Below, piece after piece: positions 8,010-15,561 of a stretch of DNA of 64,000 bases. The notes under the pieces were generated by a model. That model had not been told where the DNA came from and ran no database searches. It saw nothing but the letters and a program-made list of their open reading frames with translations. A program made the position numbers and the translations under genes. How positions within the stretch are numbered: the first letter of the stretch is position 1; each line of letters starts with the position of its first letter. Source of the stretch: Actinomycetales bacterium (GTDB lineage Bacteria; Actinomycetota; Actinomycetes; S36-B12); assembly GCA_018970765.1 (NCBI GenBank), contig JAGWVT010000001.1:1-64000 (forward strand), given 5' to 3'.

Positions 8010-9101
8010 ATGATCAGTACCGACAGCCTGGTGGCTGATATTCGCTTACTCGTCGAAACTGAATCACCAACCGAATCGGTTGCGCACTGTCGGGCAGCCG
8101 CGGAATTGACGCAGGAAATTTGTACGAAGTGGTTGGGTGAGCCGGCGCGCATCGAAGAGCACGAAGGCCGACCGATCCTGCGCTGGGGTCAAGCGCAACC
8201 CCGGGTTCTCATCCTGGGCCACCTCGATACCGTGTGGCCCGTCGGAACACTGCAGCGACTGCCGTGGTCCTGCGATGGTGAGCGGATGCGCGGGCCCGGT
8301 GTCTTCGACATGAAAGCCGGGGTGGTGACCGCCATCGCGGCGCTCAGCCTGGTGCCAGATCGTTCGTCGATCGGCCTGATGTTCACCACAGATGAAGAGA
8401 CCGGCTCGTGGGCGTCACGTGCGGCCATTCATCAGGCCATTGCTGAGGCGCAGGCCGTGCTGGTCTTCGAGCCATCATTGGACGGCAAACTCAAGTCGGC
8501 GCGCAAAGGCACTTCCTGGTACCGACTGCGATTCACCGGCCGCGCCGCGCATGCCGGCTTGGATCCCGAACGTGGGGTGAATGCCCTGCTGATGGCTGCG
8601 CATTGCGCTACGGAAATTGCCGGATTCGCAGACCGTAGTCAGGGCAGCACGGTCACACCGACCATGCTTAGTGCTGGTACGACGGCGAATACTGTGCCCG
8701 CGCAGGCAGAACTCGTCGTGGACGTGCGCGCCTGGTCGTCAACCGAGCAGGAGCGCATTGATCAGCAGGTGCGTGCCTGCGCCCTCGTCGCGGCCGGTGA
8801 GTTCGGTGGCCTGGAAATTCTCGGCGGCATCGATCGCCCAGCCATGGCGGAGCAGGCGTCGGCGTCGCTGCTGCCCCTCGTGCGGGCAGCGGCTGAGAGC
8901 CTGGGGCTTCCGGTGCCAGGCCACTGTGCGGTTGGCGGCGCCAGTGACGGCAACCTGACGGCTGCCGCCGGAGTCCCCACCCTTGATGGGCTGGGACCGC
9001 TAGGGGACGGTGCCCACGCCGATCACGAGTGGGTGAGTGTGGCCGATCTAGTTCCCCGAACGGAACTTGTCGCGTGTGTGCTCGGCGATTTGGGCTGCTA
9101 A
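8010..9101 (+). CDS. M20-family metallopeptidase (carboxypeptidase G2-like)
   Basis: A 363-residue dinuclear zinc hydrolase. Predicted ligands and catalytic residues sit in the usual places: HLDT (His71, Asp73), GVFDMKAGV (bridging Asp100), TTDEETGS (Glu129/Glu130), FEPS (Glu154) and a late GDGAHADHEWV His. The dimerisation-domain motif GRAAHAGLDPERGVNA is present. The closest pattern I recognise is the glutamate carboxypeptidase/CPG2 group, which removes C-terminal Glu from folates or peptides; related members deacylate amino acids. ATG 8010 was chosen because homology begins there; the frame is open to 7857 through the divergent regulatory region. Confidence 0.85.
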   Translation: MISTDSLVADIRLLVETESPTESVAHCRAAAELTQEICTKWLGEPARIEEHEGRPILRWGQAQPRVLILGHLDTVWPVGTLQRLPWSCDGERMRGPGVFDMKAGVVTAIAALSLVPDRSSIGLMFTTDEETGSWASRAAIHQAIAEAQAVLVFEPSLDGKLKSARKGTSWYRLRFTGRAAHAGLDPERGVNALLMAAHCATEIAGFADRSQGSTVTPTMLSAGTTANTVPAQAELVVDVRAWSSTEQERIDQQVRACALVAAGEFGGLEILGGIDRPAMAEQASASLLPLVRAAAESLGLPVPGHCAVGGASDGNLTAAAGVPTLDGLGPLGDGAHADHEWVSVADLVPRTELVACVLGDLGC

Positions 9102-9119
9102 GGCGGCAGCTGGGTACGA

Positions 9120-9136
9120 ATTGAATTCGATTCAAT
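9120..9136. promoter_or_regulatory. Perfect inverted repeat and possible promoter before the lectin-like gene
   Basis: ATTGAAT-TCG-ATTCAAT is a perfect palindrome with 7-base arms at 9120-9136. Its left arm contains TTGAAT (9121-9126), which lies 18 bases before TACCAT (9145-9150), giving a plausible -35/-10 pair for the gene starting at 9209. A palindrome over a -35 element is what a repressor operator looks like. The AT-rich arms stand out against the surrounding GC-rich DNA. No protein is known to bind here. Confidence 0.5.
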
Positions 9137-9208
9137 CCCTGGGTTACCATGGGCGTTCTCACAAAGACGCGTGGCTCTCGGTGTGCACCGGAGCTAAGGG
9201 AGTCAGGC

Positions 9209-11926
9209 ATGAAGCGAACGCTTGGGCGGGTGTTCGTGGGAGTTGGCACAGTCACCGTCGCCTTGGTCATCGCAGGCTTGGCGTTGCCGCAGTGCCAGCC
9301 GCAGGCTGATGCGGTCGGCGCCACGCCTGGTTACCCGGGCATCACCGGGCCTTCGTCAGCAGCCTCTGGTGGTTTGAATACCGCGATCACGATCGGCAAT
9401 TTCACGCTCACCGATGCATCGGCCGGTGGTTCGGCCTGCAATATCGGAACGGTGCGTGCGGTGCTGTCGACCGACTTGGGCACGATCACTGCTACCGCCC
9501 CTTCAGGTGGCTCAGTATCGGGGTCGGGGACTGCGACGGTGACGCTCACCGGTTCGGTTGCCAACGTCGAGGCTTCCCTGGATGCCGCGACCCTCAGTAG
9601 CGCCTCAGCCGGGACGGCGACAGTCACCACGACCTTCCGGCCTAACAACACCTTCACCTCGGGCTCCGATAGTTACGTATTCGGCAACACCACGGGCCAC
9701 TACTACCGGGTGTACAACAACAGCACTTCAGTGGTGTGGTCGACCATGCGCACGAATGCCAATTCCACGTCGTTTTGCGGTGCGGGGGGCTATCTCACGA
9801 CTATCACCACTGCTGACGAGCGCACCAGCATCCAGAGTCTGTCCAGTTATGCCGATGCGGCCTATTGGCTGGGTGCGGTGCGCTCCTCCAGTTCGAGCAC
9901 ACCCAACGGCAGCGCCTGTACGTCGAGTTCCTGTCTGTGGTACTGGGACCCGGGTAGCAATGCGCCGTCGAGCGATCAGGCTGCTCGGATGAGTTACGGC
10001 GACCCGGGAAACCCACCGGGAACCAACGTCGGTACGCCATGGCATTCGGGTGAACCGAACAACTCCGGTCCCTATCTGGCCCTGTCGCCGGCCAGCTCGG
10101 TCTACAACTGGGACGACGTAGCAAGCGGCATCACTTTGCAGTATGGGTTGATCGAGTTCGGCAACAACACCTCTTACACGGTTGCTTCAGTAACGTCGAC
10201 CGTGCTCGTCGCCCAGTGCACCGCGACCACCACGAACTACACCGCGGACGGCACTAACGGGGTTAATGGCGCCCGCTATCGGGTGGTGAGCTTCACCAGC
10301 GGGGCAAGAACGGCCTGCGCATCCACCTGGTCGGCACCCACGGGTATTACGTCAGTAGACGTGCTCGTGGTCGGGGGTGGCGGTGGCGGCGGATCGGATG
10401 CCGGCGGTGGCGGTGGCGGAGGCGGTGTGCGCGAGCGGGCCTCGGTCACCGTCAGTGGCGGGTCGAGTTATGCCGTGACGGTCGGCGCTGGTGGTAGCGC
10501 AGCTCGATGTCCGCGTAATGCCGACTACAACAACTCGGATAACTGCGACCCCCGATCGCTGGCCACCTACGACGGCGCAGGTGCCTCTGGCGGTTCCAGT
10601 TCCTTCGACTCGATCACCTCGACCGGCGGTGGCGGCGGCGGATCCAAATTCGTCAGTGCCTACGCATCCAATGCACCCGGTGATGGTGTCGCGGGGGCAT
10701 CCGGTGGTGGTGGTGGTCACCCGACCAGCCAGCCCGGTGGTGCCGGGAGTTATGCGACGGACGGTAATGCTGAGACGCTCGGCAATGCCGGTGGAACCTC
10801 CGACAGTGGCAACGACTTCGCCGCGGGTGGTGGAGGTGCCGGTGGTGCTGGTTCCAACGGCACTGCCAGTGGTCCCGGGGCCGGTGGTGCCGGGGCCACT
10901 TCGGTTCTCACCGGTGCTTCGGTCACCTACGGTGCCGGCGGTGCCGGTGGCCGACACAGCACCGGCAGCACGGCCACCGCATCCAGCGGTGGTGGCAACG
11001 GTGCCGGCCGAACCTCGGCCGCAGCCGCTGGCACCAACGGACGCGGGGGTGGTGGCGGAGGCGGCGGCAATGTTGGTGCAGGATTCGGCACCGGCGGTGA
11101 TGGCGGTTCCGGTGTCGTCATCCTGCGGTATCGCATCGACATTAGCTCCACGACAACCGACCAGGACACGTCAACCGCGTCGACGGTGGACGTGGCGTTC
11201 GGCAAGGTGGGCACGGCCTTCTCGCAGGCGCTGACCTTTAGTGGAGGCCTCGGTCCAACGTTCTCGTACGCAGTCGTGAGCGGTTCGCTCCCGGCTGGAC
11301 TGGGCCTGGATGGTGCGACGGGTCGCACGCTGACGATCTCGGGAACGCCAACTGTCGGAGGGATTTCGACCGTCACCATCCGGGCAACGGATGCTGATGC
11401 CGGAAACATCCCCACGGATCAACAGGTGACGATCGCGATCACCGACCTGGTGATGCCTTCGCTGCTGCTCGCTGACCCACGGGCGACCTCGTTGACCACG
11501 CCAGGTCCCAGCACGCTTGCTGGCGGTGCAAACATGGTGACCTGCGTCTACTCATCGAACGCGTCTGGGGCCGAACTCAACACCGCGACCGTACGCACCG
11601 ACACCGCGAGCCTGGGTTCCACGGAGACATCCCGCGCGGTCGGTGGTGCCACGGTCACCCTCAGCAACGACAACGGTTACGGCGTGTTCAAGGCGCACGG
11701 CAGTACCGCGGCAAATCTTCAGTCGCTGCTCGGTGGCGCCAATGGCCTACGCATCACGAAATCGACCGGTCAGGCGTCAGGCTTCTATTTCACGGTCAAG
11801 GTGATTCCCTACTGGTCGTCGGTGCCGGCCTGCACGGACAGCAATGCCGGGACCATGTCCCAGGTTGTCCAAGTCAAGCCGCTGGGCATCAAACGCACGG
11901 TGACCACGCCGGTCACGGTGGAGTAG
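9209..11926 (+). CDS. Large secreted protein: C-type lectin domain, glycine-rich region, putative Ig-like domain
   Basis: A 905-residue exported protein. ATG 9209 has an AAGGGA-type ribosome site and begins a signal peptide (MKRTLGRVF, hydrophobic core VALVIAGLAL). Residues of about 155-320 read as a C-type lectin domain, with GHYYRVY at the start, a GEPNNSG calcium/sugar motif near residue 281 and YNWDD near 300. Residues of about 387-635 are extremely Gly/Ala/Ser-rich, with runs such as GGGGGGG. A He_PIG-like Ig domain follows (about 664-743; SGSLPAGLGLDGATGRTLTISGTP). The C-terminal 150 residues are unassigned. No LPXTG or membrane anchor is seen at the end. Probably a surface or extracellular adhesin-like protein. 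Confidence 0.82.
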   Translation: MKRTLGRVFVGVGTVTVALVIAGLALPQCQPQADAVGATPGYPGITGPSSAASGGLNTAITIGNFTLTDASAGGSACNIGTVRAVLSTDLGTITATAPSGGSVSGSGTATVTLTGSVANVEASLDAATLSSASAGTATVTTTFRPNNTFTSGSDSYVFGNTTGHYYRVYNNSTSVVWSTMRTNANSTSFCGAGGYLTTITTADERTSIQSLSSYADAAYWLGAVRSSSSSTPNGSACTSSSCLWYWDPGSNAPSSDQAARMSYGDPGNPPGTNVGTPWHSGEPNNSGPYLALSPASSVYNWDDVASGITLQYGLIEFGNNTSYTVASVTSTVLVAQCTATTTNYTADGTNGVNGARYRVVSFTSGARTACASTWSAPTGITSVDVLVVGGGGGGGSDAGGGGGGGGVRERASVTVSGGSSYAVTVGAGGSAARCPRNADYNNSDNCDPRSLATYDGAGASGGSSSFDSITSTGGGGGGSKFVSAYASNAPGDGVAGASGGGGGHPTSQPGGAGSYATDGNAETLGNAGGTSDSGNDFAAGGGGAGGAGSNGTASGPGAGGAGATSVLTGASVTYGAGGAGGRHSTGSTATASSGGGNGAGRTSAAAAGTNGRGGGGGGGGNVGAGFGTGGDGGSGVVILRYRIDISSTTTDQDTSTASTVDVAFGKVGTAFSQALTFSGGLGPTFSYAVVSGSLPAGLGLDGATGRTLTISGTPTVGGISTVTIRATDADAGNIPTDQQVTIAITDLVMPSLLLADPRATSLTTPGPSTLAGGANMVTCVYSSNASGAELNTATVRTDTASLGSTETSRAVGGATVTLSNDNGYGVFKAHGSTAANLQSLLGGANGLRITKSTGQASGFYFTVKVIPYWSSVPACTDSNAGTMSQVVQVKPLGIKRTVTTPVTVE

Positions 11927-11937
11927 CCGGTTGCCGT

Positions 11938-11953
11938 CGCGAATCGGGTCGCG
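11938..11953 (+). terminator. Possible hairpin after the lectin-like gene
   Basis: CGCGA (11938-11942), six-base loop, TCGCG (11949-11953), a few bases after the stop codon of the lectin-like gene. There is no T tract, and five base pairs is short, so this is only a weak candidate terminator. Confidence 0.25.
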
Positions 11954-11977
11954 GTGTCACTCCGCCTAGTCGTCCGC

Positions 11978-11983
11978 AACAAT
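11978..11983 (+). promoter_or_regulatory. Possible -10 box giving a leaderless mRNA (PPOX-like gene)
   Basis: AACAAT ends exactly six bases before ATG 11990. That is the spacing seen at several other starts in this window, but the hexamer matches TANNNT only at the A and final T, so it is weaker than the others. Confidence 0.4.
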
Positions 11984-11989
11984 GCCTCT

Positions 11990-12406
11990 ATGACTAAATC
12001 AGTGACCCTCGCCGACGGCGTACGCGCCGTCCTTGATGCCCCGGAGTTCGCCACGGTGGCAACCCTGCTACCGGATGGATCACCGCATCTGTCGGTGGTC
12101 TGGGTGGAGCGCGATGGTGACGACGTGCTGTTCTCCACCGTCGTCGACCGTCGCAAGCACCGAAACCTGGTCGCGGATCCGCGCGTCAGCTTGCTGGTCT
12201 ATCCGAAGGACAACCCGTACTCCTACGTCGAGATCCGGGGGATCGTGACGATGACCGAAGAAGGTGGCCGCGAACTCATTGACCGGCTGGCGGGTAAGTA
12301 CCGCGGTCTCGATCGGTATCCCTATGACGATGGCACCGACAACGTCCGCGTTGTGATCCGCGTTCGGCCAACAAAGGTCGTCGCCCTCGACCTATCCAGC
12401 CGATGA
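11990..12406 (+). CDS. Pyridoxamine 5'-phosphate oxidase-fold protein (PPOX class, possibly F420-dependent)
   Basis: A 138-residue split-barrel protein. Its start (FATVATLLPDGSPHLSVVWV), the middle (LLVYPKDNPYSYVEIRG) and the late YPYDDGTDNVRVVIRVRP match the actinobacterial PPOX-class family, many of whose members use coenzyme F420 or bind FMN or heme. Cofactor and substrate cannot be read from the sequence. ATG 11990 is preferred because it lies six bases after a -10-like hexamer and starts the conserved region; an in-frame GTG at 11954 is the alternative. It is followed closely by the CurA-like reductase, probably in one transcript. Confidence 0.82.
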   Translation: MTKSVTLADGVRAVLDAPEFATVATLLPDGSPHLSVVWVERDGDDVLFSTVVDRRKHRNLVADPRVSLLVYPKDNPYSYVEIRGIVTMTEEGGRELIDRLAGKYRGLDRYPYDDGTDNVRVVIRVRPTKVVALDLSSR

Positions 12407-12416
12407 GAGCGTGTCA

Positions 12417-13460
12417 ATGACGCAGCCGCTGGTCAATCACGCAGTCGTTCTCGCAGAACGACCACGCGGACTTCCCAATTCGGCCACCTGGCGCCTAGAG
12501 GAGCGCCCCATCCCCGCTGTGCGTGCTGGTCAAGTGCTCATTGCAGTTCGGGAGTGTTCCCTCGACCCGGCCATGCGCGGCTGGTTGGACGATCGTCCCT
12601 CCTACCTGCCGCCCGTGGGTATCGGTGAGGTCATGCGGGCCATGGTGGTTGGCGAGGTCATCGAATCGCAGGTGGACGGACTCACCATTGGTACCTGGGT
12701 GCTGGGAGCCCTTGGCGTGCAGGAGTATGCGGTGGCCCGCCCAAGCGGACTCACCATTGTCGATCCGCAACTTGGTACCCCGACGGAGTACCTGGGCATC
12801 CTTGGGACGACGGGGTTGACCGCCTACTTCGGACTGTTCGAGCATGGCCGACCCAGGGCGGGCGACACTGTCGTTGTTTCTGCTGCTGCCGGCGGTGTGG
12901 GCTCGGTGGTGGGCCAGTTGGCGCGAATCTCAGGCACCCGCGTTGTTGGCATCGCCGGTGGATCGCAGAAGTGTGCGTATCTGATGGACGAACTCGGGTT
13001 CGATGCAGCCATCGACTATCGCAGTGGCGATGTTCGGCGCGCACTGCGTAAAGCATGCCCGGCTGGTATCGACGTGTACTTCGACAATGTCGGCGGCGAG
13101 ATTCTTGACGATGCCCTTGCGAATCTGGCCATGGGCGCTCGAGTGGTCGTCTGTGGTGCCATTTCGCAGTACAACGTTGACCCGGACGGCGCCGATCCCG
13201 CTCAGCGCACAGTGAGTGGACCCGGAAACTATTTGAGCCTGCTCGTGCGCCGAGGGACGATGTCAGGCTTCCTGGTATTCGACTACGCCGATCAATACGC
13301 CACTGCCCGGCAGCGGCTGTCTGGTTGGGTGAAGTCCGGAGCGATCGTGGCGAGGCAGACGGTTGTCAGTGGTGGTGTCCAGGATTTCCCCGAAACCCTG
13401 CTAGCACTGTTCAGTGGTGAGAACGTGGGCAAACTGACGTTGCGCCTGGAATCGGGCTAG
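12417..13460 (+). CDS. NADP-dependent medium-chain oxidoreductase (CurA / prostaglandin-reductase type)
   Basis: A 347-residue zinc-independent MDR protein. The N-terminal RGLPNSATWRLEERPIP and DPAMRGWLDD motifs and the NADPH site SAAAGGVGSVVGQLA are typical of the alkenal/one oxidoreductase group (CurA, PTGR, leukotriene B4 dehydrogenase). YFDNVGGEILDDAL and GAISQYN support the same group. Such enzymes reduce activated C=C bonds of 2-alkenals, enones or nitroalkenes. ATG 12417 has GAGAG upstream, near the stop of the preceding gene; GTG 12411 is possible. The stop shares a CTAG with the convergent gene. Confidence 0.87.
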   Translation: MTQPLVNHAVVLAERPRGLPNSATWRLEERPIPAVRAGQVLIAVRECSLDPAMRGWLDDRPSYLPPVGIGEVMRAMVVGEVIESQVDGLTIGTWVLGALGVQEYAVARPSGLTIVDPQLGTPTEYLGILGTTGLTAYFGLFEHGRPRAGDTVVVSAAAGGVGSVVGQLARISGTRVVGIAGGSQKCAYLMDELGFDAAIDYRSGDVRRALRKACPAGIDVYFDNVGGEILDDALANLAMGARVVVCGAISQYNVDPDGADPAQRTVSGPGNYLSLLVRRGTMSGFLVFDYADQYATARQRLSGWVKSGAIVARQTVVSGGVQDFPETLLALFSGENVGKLTLRLESG

Positions 13461-13924
13461 GACGATTCACCTTTTATTGCCGTAGACATTCGATCCGCAT
13501 AGTCCCAGCTGGTCACCGCAAGGTCCGTCACAGCGATAGCAACTTCATCGGCGATGCGCGAGAGCAGCCACTGGGCCAGTGAACTTTCCCGTTGGATGCT
13601 ATAACGCTCGAGCAAAAGCGGAAGGATCCGCCCGGCCGCTTTAGGTTCGATCTGCGCGCGGCCGTGTCCGCGCACACCGCGATACGGGGGGTGGTCGCCG
13701 GCAATCTCGAAGCCGCAGTAGGGCTCGGTCTGCAGGCGGCGCACGACAAGGGCTTCCCGTTGCGTGCAGCACCACAAAGTGTCTTCTTGCGGGAGGAACC
13801 ACAGTGACTGCACCGTTGGGCCCGGCGTACCGGCGGTGGCAAGTCGAATCGGAATTGTCGCAGTAGACCAGAAGTCACGAATCTGTCCCGGCGTCCATGG
13901 TCCGGAGATCACCGTGAGACTCAC
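13457..13924 (-). CDS. Pyridoxamine 5'-phosphate oxidase family protein
   Basis: A 155-residue FMN-binding split-barrel-type protein, shown by IRLATAGTPGPTVQSLWFLPQEDTLW-like segments (for example SLWFLPQEDTLWCCTQ) and the PPYRGVRGHGRAQIEP core. These are hallmarks of the general stress/PNPOx-like family. Substrate unknown. GTG 13924 overlaps the stop of the alditol-oxidase-like gene as GTGA, so the two are translationally coupled. The 3' end meets the CurA-like gene at a shared CTAG. Confidence 0.8.
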   Translation of the reverse strand: MSLTVISGPWTPGQIRDFWSTATIPIRLATAGTPGPTVQSLWFLPQEDTLWCCTQREALVVRRLQTEPYCGFEIAGDHPPYRGVRGHGRAQIEPKAAGRILPLLLERYSIQRESSLAQWLLSRIADEVAIAVTDLAVTSWDYADRMSTAIKGESS

Positions 13925-15198
13925 GTGACTCGGTCCCGCATCGCTGCGCCCATGAGTGCATCGGTCATGGAATTGCTGAACTTGCCCTCCGGATCAAGCT
14001 CGCGCACTCGCTTGGCGAATTGGTCGAAGCGTGGATAGCCGCGGACGATCATCTCCGGGGTAAAGGTAGTGACCTTGCCCCAGTGTGGTCGGGCGCCCAG
14101 GGGGGCCAGGAGTTCATCGATGATCGGTAGCACGTCGTACACCGCATTGGTCTTGTGCCAGGTGAAGTGGATGCCAATCGTTGGTCGTTCGTAATTAGGC
14201 GATAGCCAAAGGTCATCTGCAGCGACGGATCGAATTTCAGTCGCATGCAGGATCGGATGCACGATCGCGCGGATTCCTTCGATCGCCTGAATCGCTTGAC
14301 TGGCCATATCCCGTGGTAGCAGGTACTCGGCCTGGATCTCATCCCCGGAACTTGGCGTGAAGGCCATCTGAAAATGCGGCAGGCGGTCAAACCAGGGACC
14401 CGGTTCCCCCAGCTGCGCAGTGCAGTTGATGGGGTCGTGATCAGGGAGTGGGTGCGCCGGCGTGGTTCGTTGCCGTGCGCCGAGCCAGGAAGTTTGGGGC
14501 CATGAGGACGTGACATCACACCGCTGCTTTAACCACACCTGGCACCGCTCGGATTCATCCCAGGTGGTGAACACACTGACGGAGGTTGCTGCGCCGAAGA
14601 TCTCATCAAGGCTGTCGACTAGACGTGCGCGCGGTAGGTCGTCGAACACCACCTGGGCGACCTCGTAGAAACGCTCCGTTGCCAGGCGCAGGTGAGTTAC
14701 GGCACCCAGGCACCCGAGTGCGACGACCTCCGCCGCAAGTTCTGCGCCGGCGATTTCAACGAGGCGACCATCAGCGCGGATCAACCGCATTCCGGTGACC
14801 GCGGTTGCCAGATTGCCGAGGCGATCTCCCGAACCATGTGTGCCGGTTGCGCATGCGCCTGCCACGCTGATGTGCGGTAGGGACGCCAGGTTGTGCAGGG
14901 CGCGGCCGTGCTCCATGAGAACCGGGGCAAGATCGCCGTAGGTCACGGCGGCACTCACCCAGACTTCGTTCGAATCAGCCTCAATCTCGATCTCTCTCGG
15001 CAGACCTGCGAGGCTCAGCTGGACCTGTGATGTGTCGGCAAGTGGGCTGAATGAGTGCGCGGTGCCTATGGGGCGGATCCTTGAGGTGTCGGCAATGACC
15101 GCCTGCGCTTCGGCGAGTGATTGTGGCCGAATGCATCGGACGGCAGAGAACTGCTGATTACCGGCCCAGTTGTGTCTGATGGGGTCTGTCACCGTCAT
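13921..15198 (-). CDS. FAD-linked oxidase of the alditol oxidase / aldonolactone oxidase family
   Basis: A 425-residue VAO-fold flavoprotein, close in length to Streptomyces alditol oxidase. The N terminus carries HNWAGN (9-14) and IGTAHSFSP, whose His48 aligns with the residue that holds FAD covalently in AldO-type enzymes. GACATGTHGSG continues the FAD site, and the C-terminal domain has PHWGK and DPEGKFSN. Alditol oxidases convert sugar alcohols to aldoses and H2O2; the closely related lactone oxidases act on aldono-1,4-lactones. ATG 15198 follows TACGCT by exactly six bases, predicting a leaderless transcript. Confidence 0.87.
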   Translation of the reverse strand: MTVTDPIRHNWAGNQQFSAVRCIRPQSLAEAQAVIADTSRIRPIGTAHSFSPLADTSQVQLSLAGLPREIEIEADSNEVWVSAAVTYGDLAPVLMEHGRALHNLASLPHISVAGACATGTHGSGDRLGNLATAVTGMRLIRADGRLVEIAGAELAAEVVALGCLGAVTHLRLATERFYEVAQVVFDDLPRARLVDSLDEIFGAATSVSVFTTWDESERCQVWLKQRCDVTSSWPQTSWLGARQRTTPAHPLPDHDPINCTAQLGEPGPWFDRLPHFQMAFTPSSGDEIQAEYLLPRDMASQAIQAIEGIRAIVHPILHATEIRSVAADDLWLSPNYERPTIGIHFTWHKTNAVYDVLPIIDELLAPLGARPHWGKVTTFTPEMIVRGYPRFDQFAKRVRELDPEGKFSNSMTDALMGAAMRDRVT

Positions 15199-15204
15199 GC
15201 AGGC

Positions 15205-15210
15205 AGCGTA
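15205..15210 (-). promoter_or_regulatory. -10 box (TACGCT) for a leaderless alditol-oxidase-like mRNA
   Basis: On the minus strand TACGCT-GCCTGC-ATG places a TANNNT hexamer six bases before the start codon, so transcription would begin at or next to the A of the ATG. No ribosome site is seen before this start. No convincing -35 is visible. Confidence 0.6.
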
Positions 15211-15219
15211 GAAGGCAAC

Positions 15220-15225
15220 TAGGGT
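15220..15225 (+). promoter_or_regulatory. -10 box (TAGGGT) for a leaderless DnaX-like-domain mRNA
   Basis: TAGGGT-TTCGGA-GTG: the hexamer lies six bases before GTG 15232. It is back to back with the opposite -10 at 15205-15210, so two divergent leaderless promoters share a 33-base gap. Confidence 0.6.
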
Positions 15226-15231
15226 TTCGGA

Positions 15232-15561
15232 GTGGCTGGTCCCCCGGATGCCTTGTCTTCATTGCCTGGTGAGCCACTTCATGCACTTCGTGCGCAGTGG
15301 TCCGATGTGTTGATGCTGCTGGAGCGCATCGATCGCGTCGCCTGGATGATCTGGTTCGACGCACGCCTAGCAGCATTCGACGGCCAAGCCCTAGTTCTGG
15401 ATTTCTCTGACCCCGCCAGGCTCGATCCTGGTCAGCGCTACCCGCTTCGCGAAGACGTTCGCGATAGGGATGCACTCGTGCTGGCAATTCAGCAGGTGAC
15501 CGGTTACCAGGTTGAGATTCAGATTCAATCGCAGATGGTTGAGGTTGACGGTGAGCACTAA
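15232..15561 (+). CDS. Small stand-alone protein resembling the C-terminal domain of DNA polymerase III tau (DnaX)
   Basis: A 109-residue protein with the spacing of the actinobacterial DnaX C-terminal domain: ALRAQWSDVLMLLERIDRVAW, then FDGQALVLDFSDPARL, then ALVLAIQQVTGYQVEIQI. In DnaX the equivalent pattern is W-x-x-V-L, a mid-domain Trp, FDG-x-x-L-x-L-x-F, and a final helix-strand ending in a hydrophobic I. No ATPase domain is present. It starts at GTG 15232 under a leaderless promoter and overlaps the exonuclease III start by 11 bases. Role unknown; a DNA repair or replisome accessory function is an inference from the neighbour and the resemblance. Confidence 0.6.
   Translation: MAGPPDALSSLPGEPLHALRAQWSDVLMLLERIDRVAWMIWFDARLAAFDGQALVLDFSDPARLDPGQRYPLREDVRDRDALVLAIQQVTGYQVEIQIQSQMVEVDGEH

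Noticed and set aside
10360-11115. Possible DNA repeat array in the Gly-rich coding region
   Set aside because: Runs of GGTGGCGGC are short and irregular with no fixed period; it is protein low complexity, not a tandem DNA repeat or CRISPR.
10352-11415. Long open frames on both strands within the glycine-rich region
   Set aside because: GGN-rich coding DNA keeps other frames open; translations are Thr/Gly/Arg low complexity and the lectin-protein frame explains the region.
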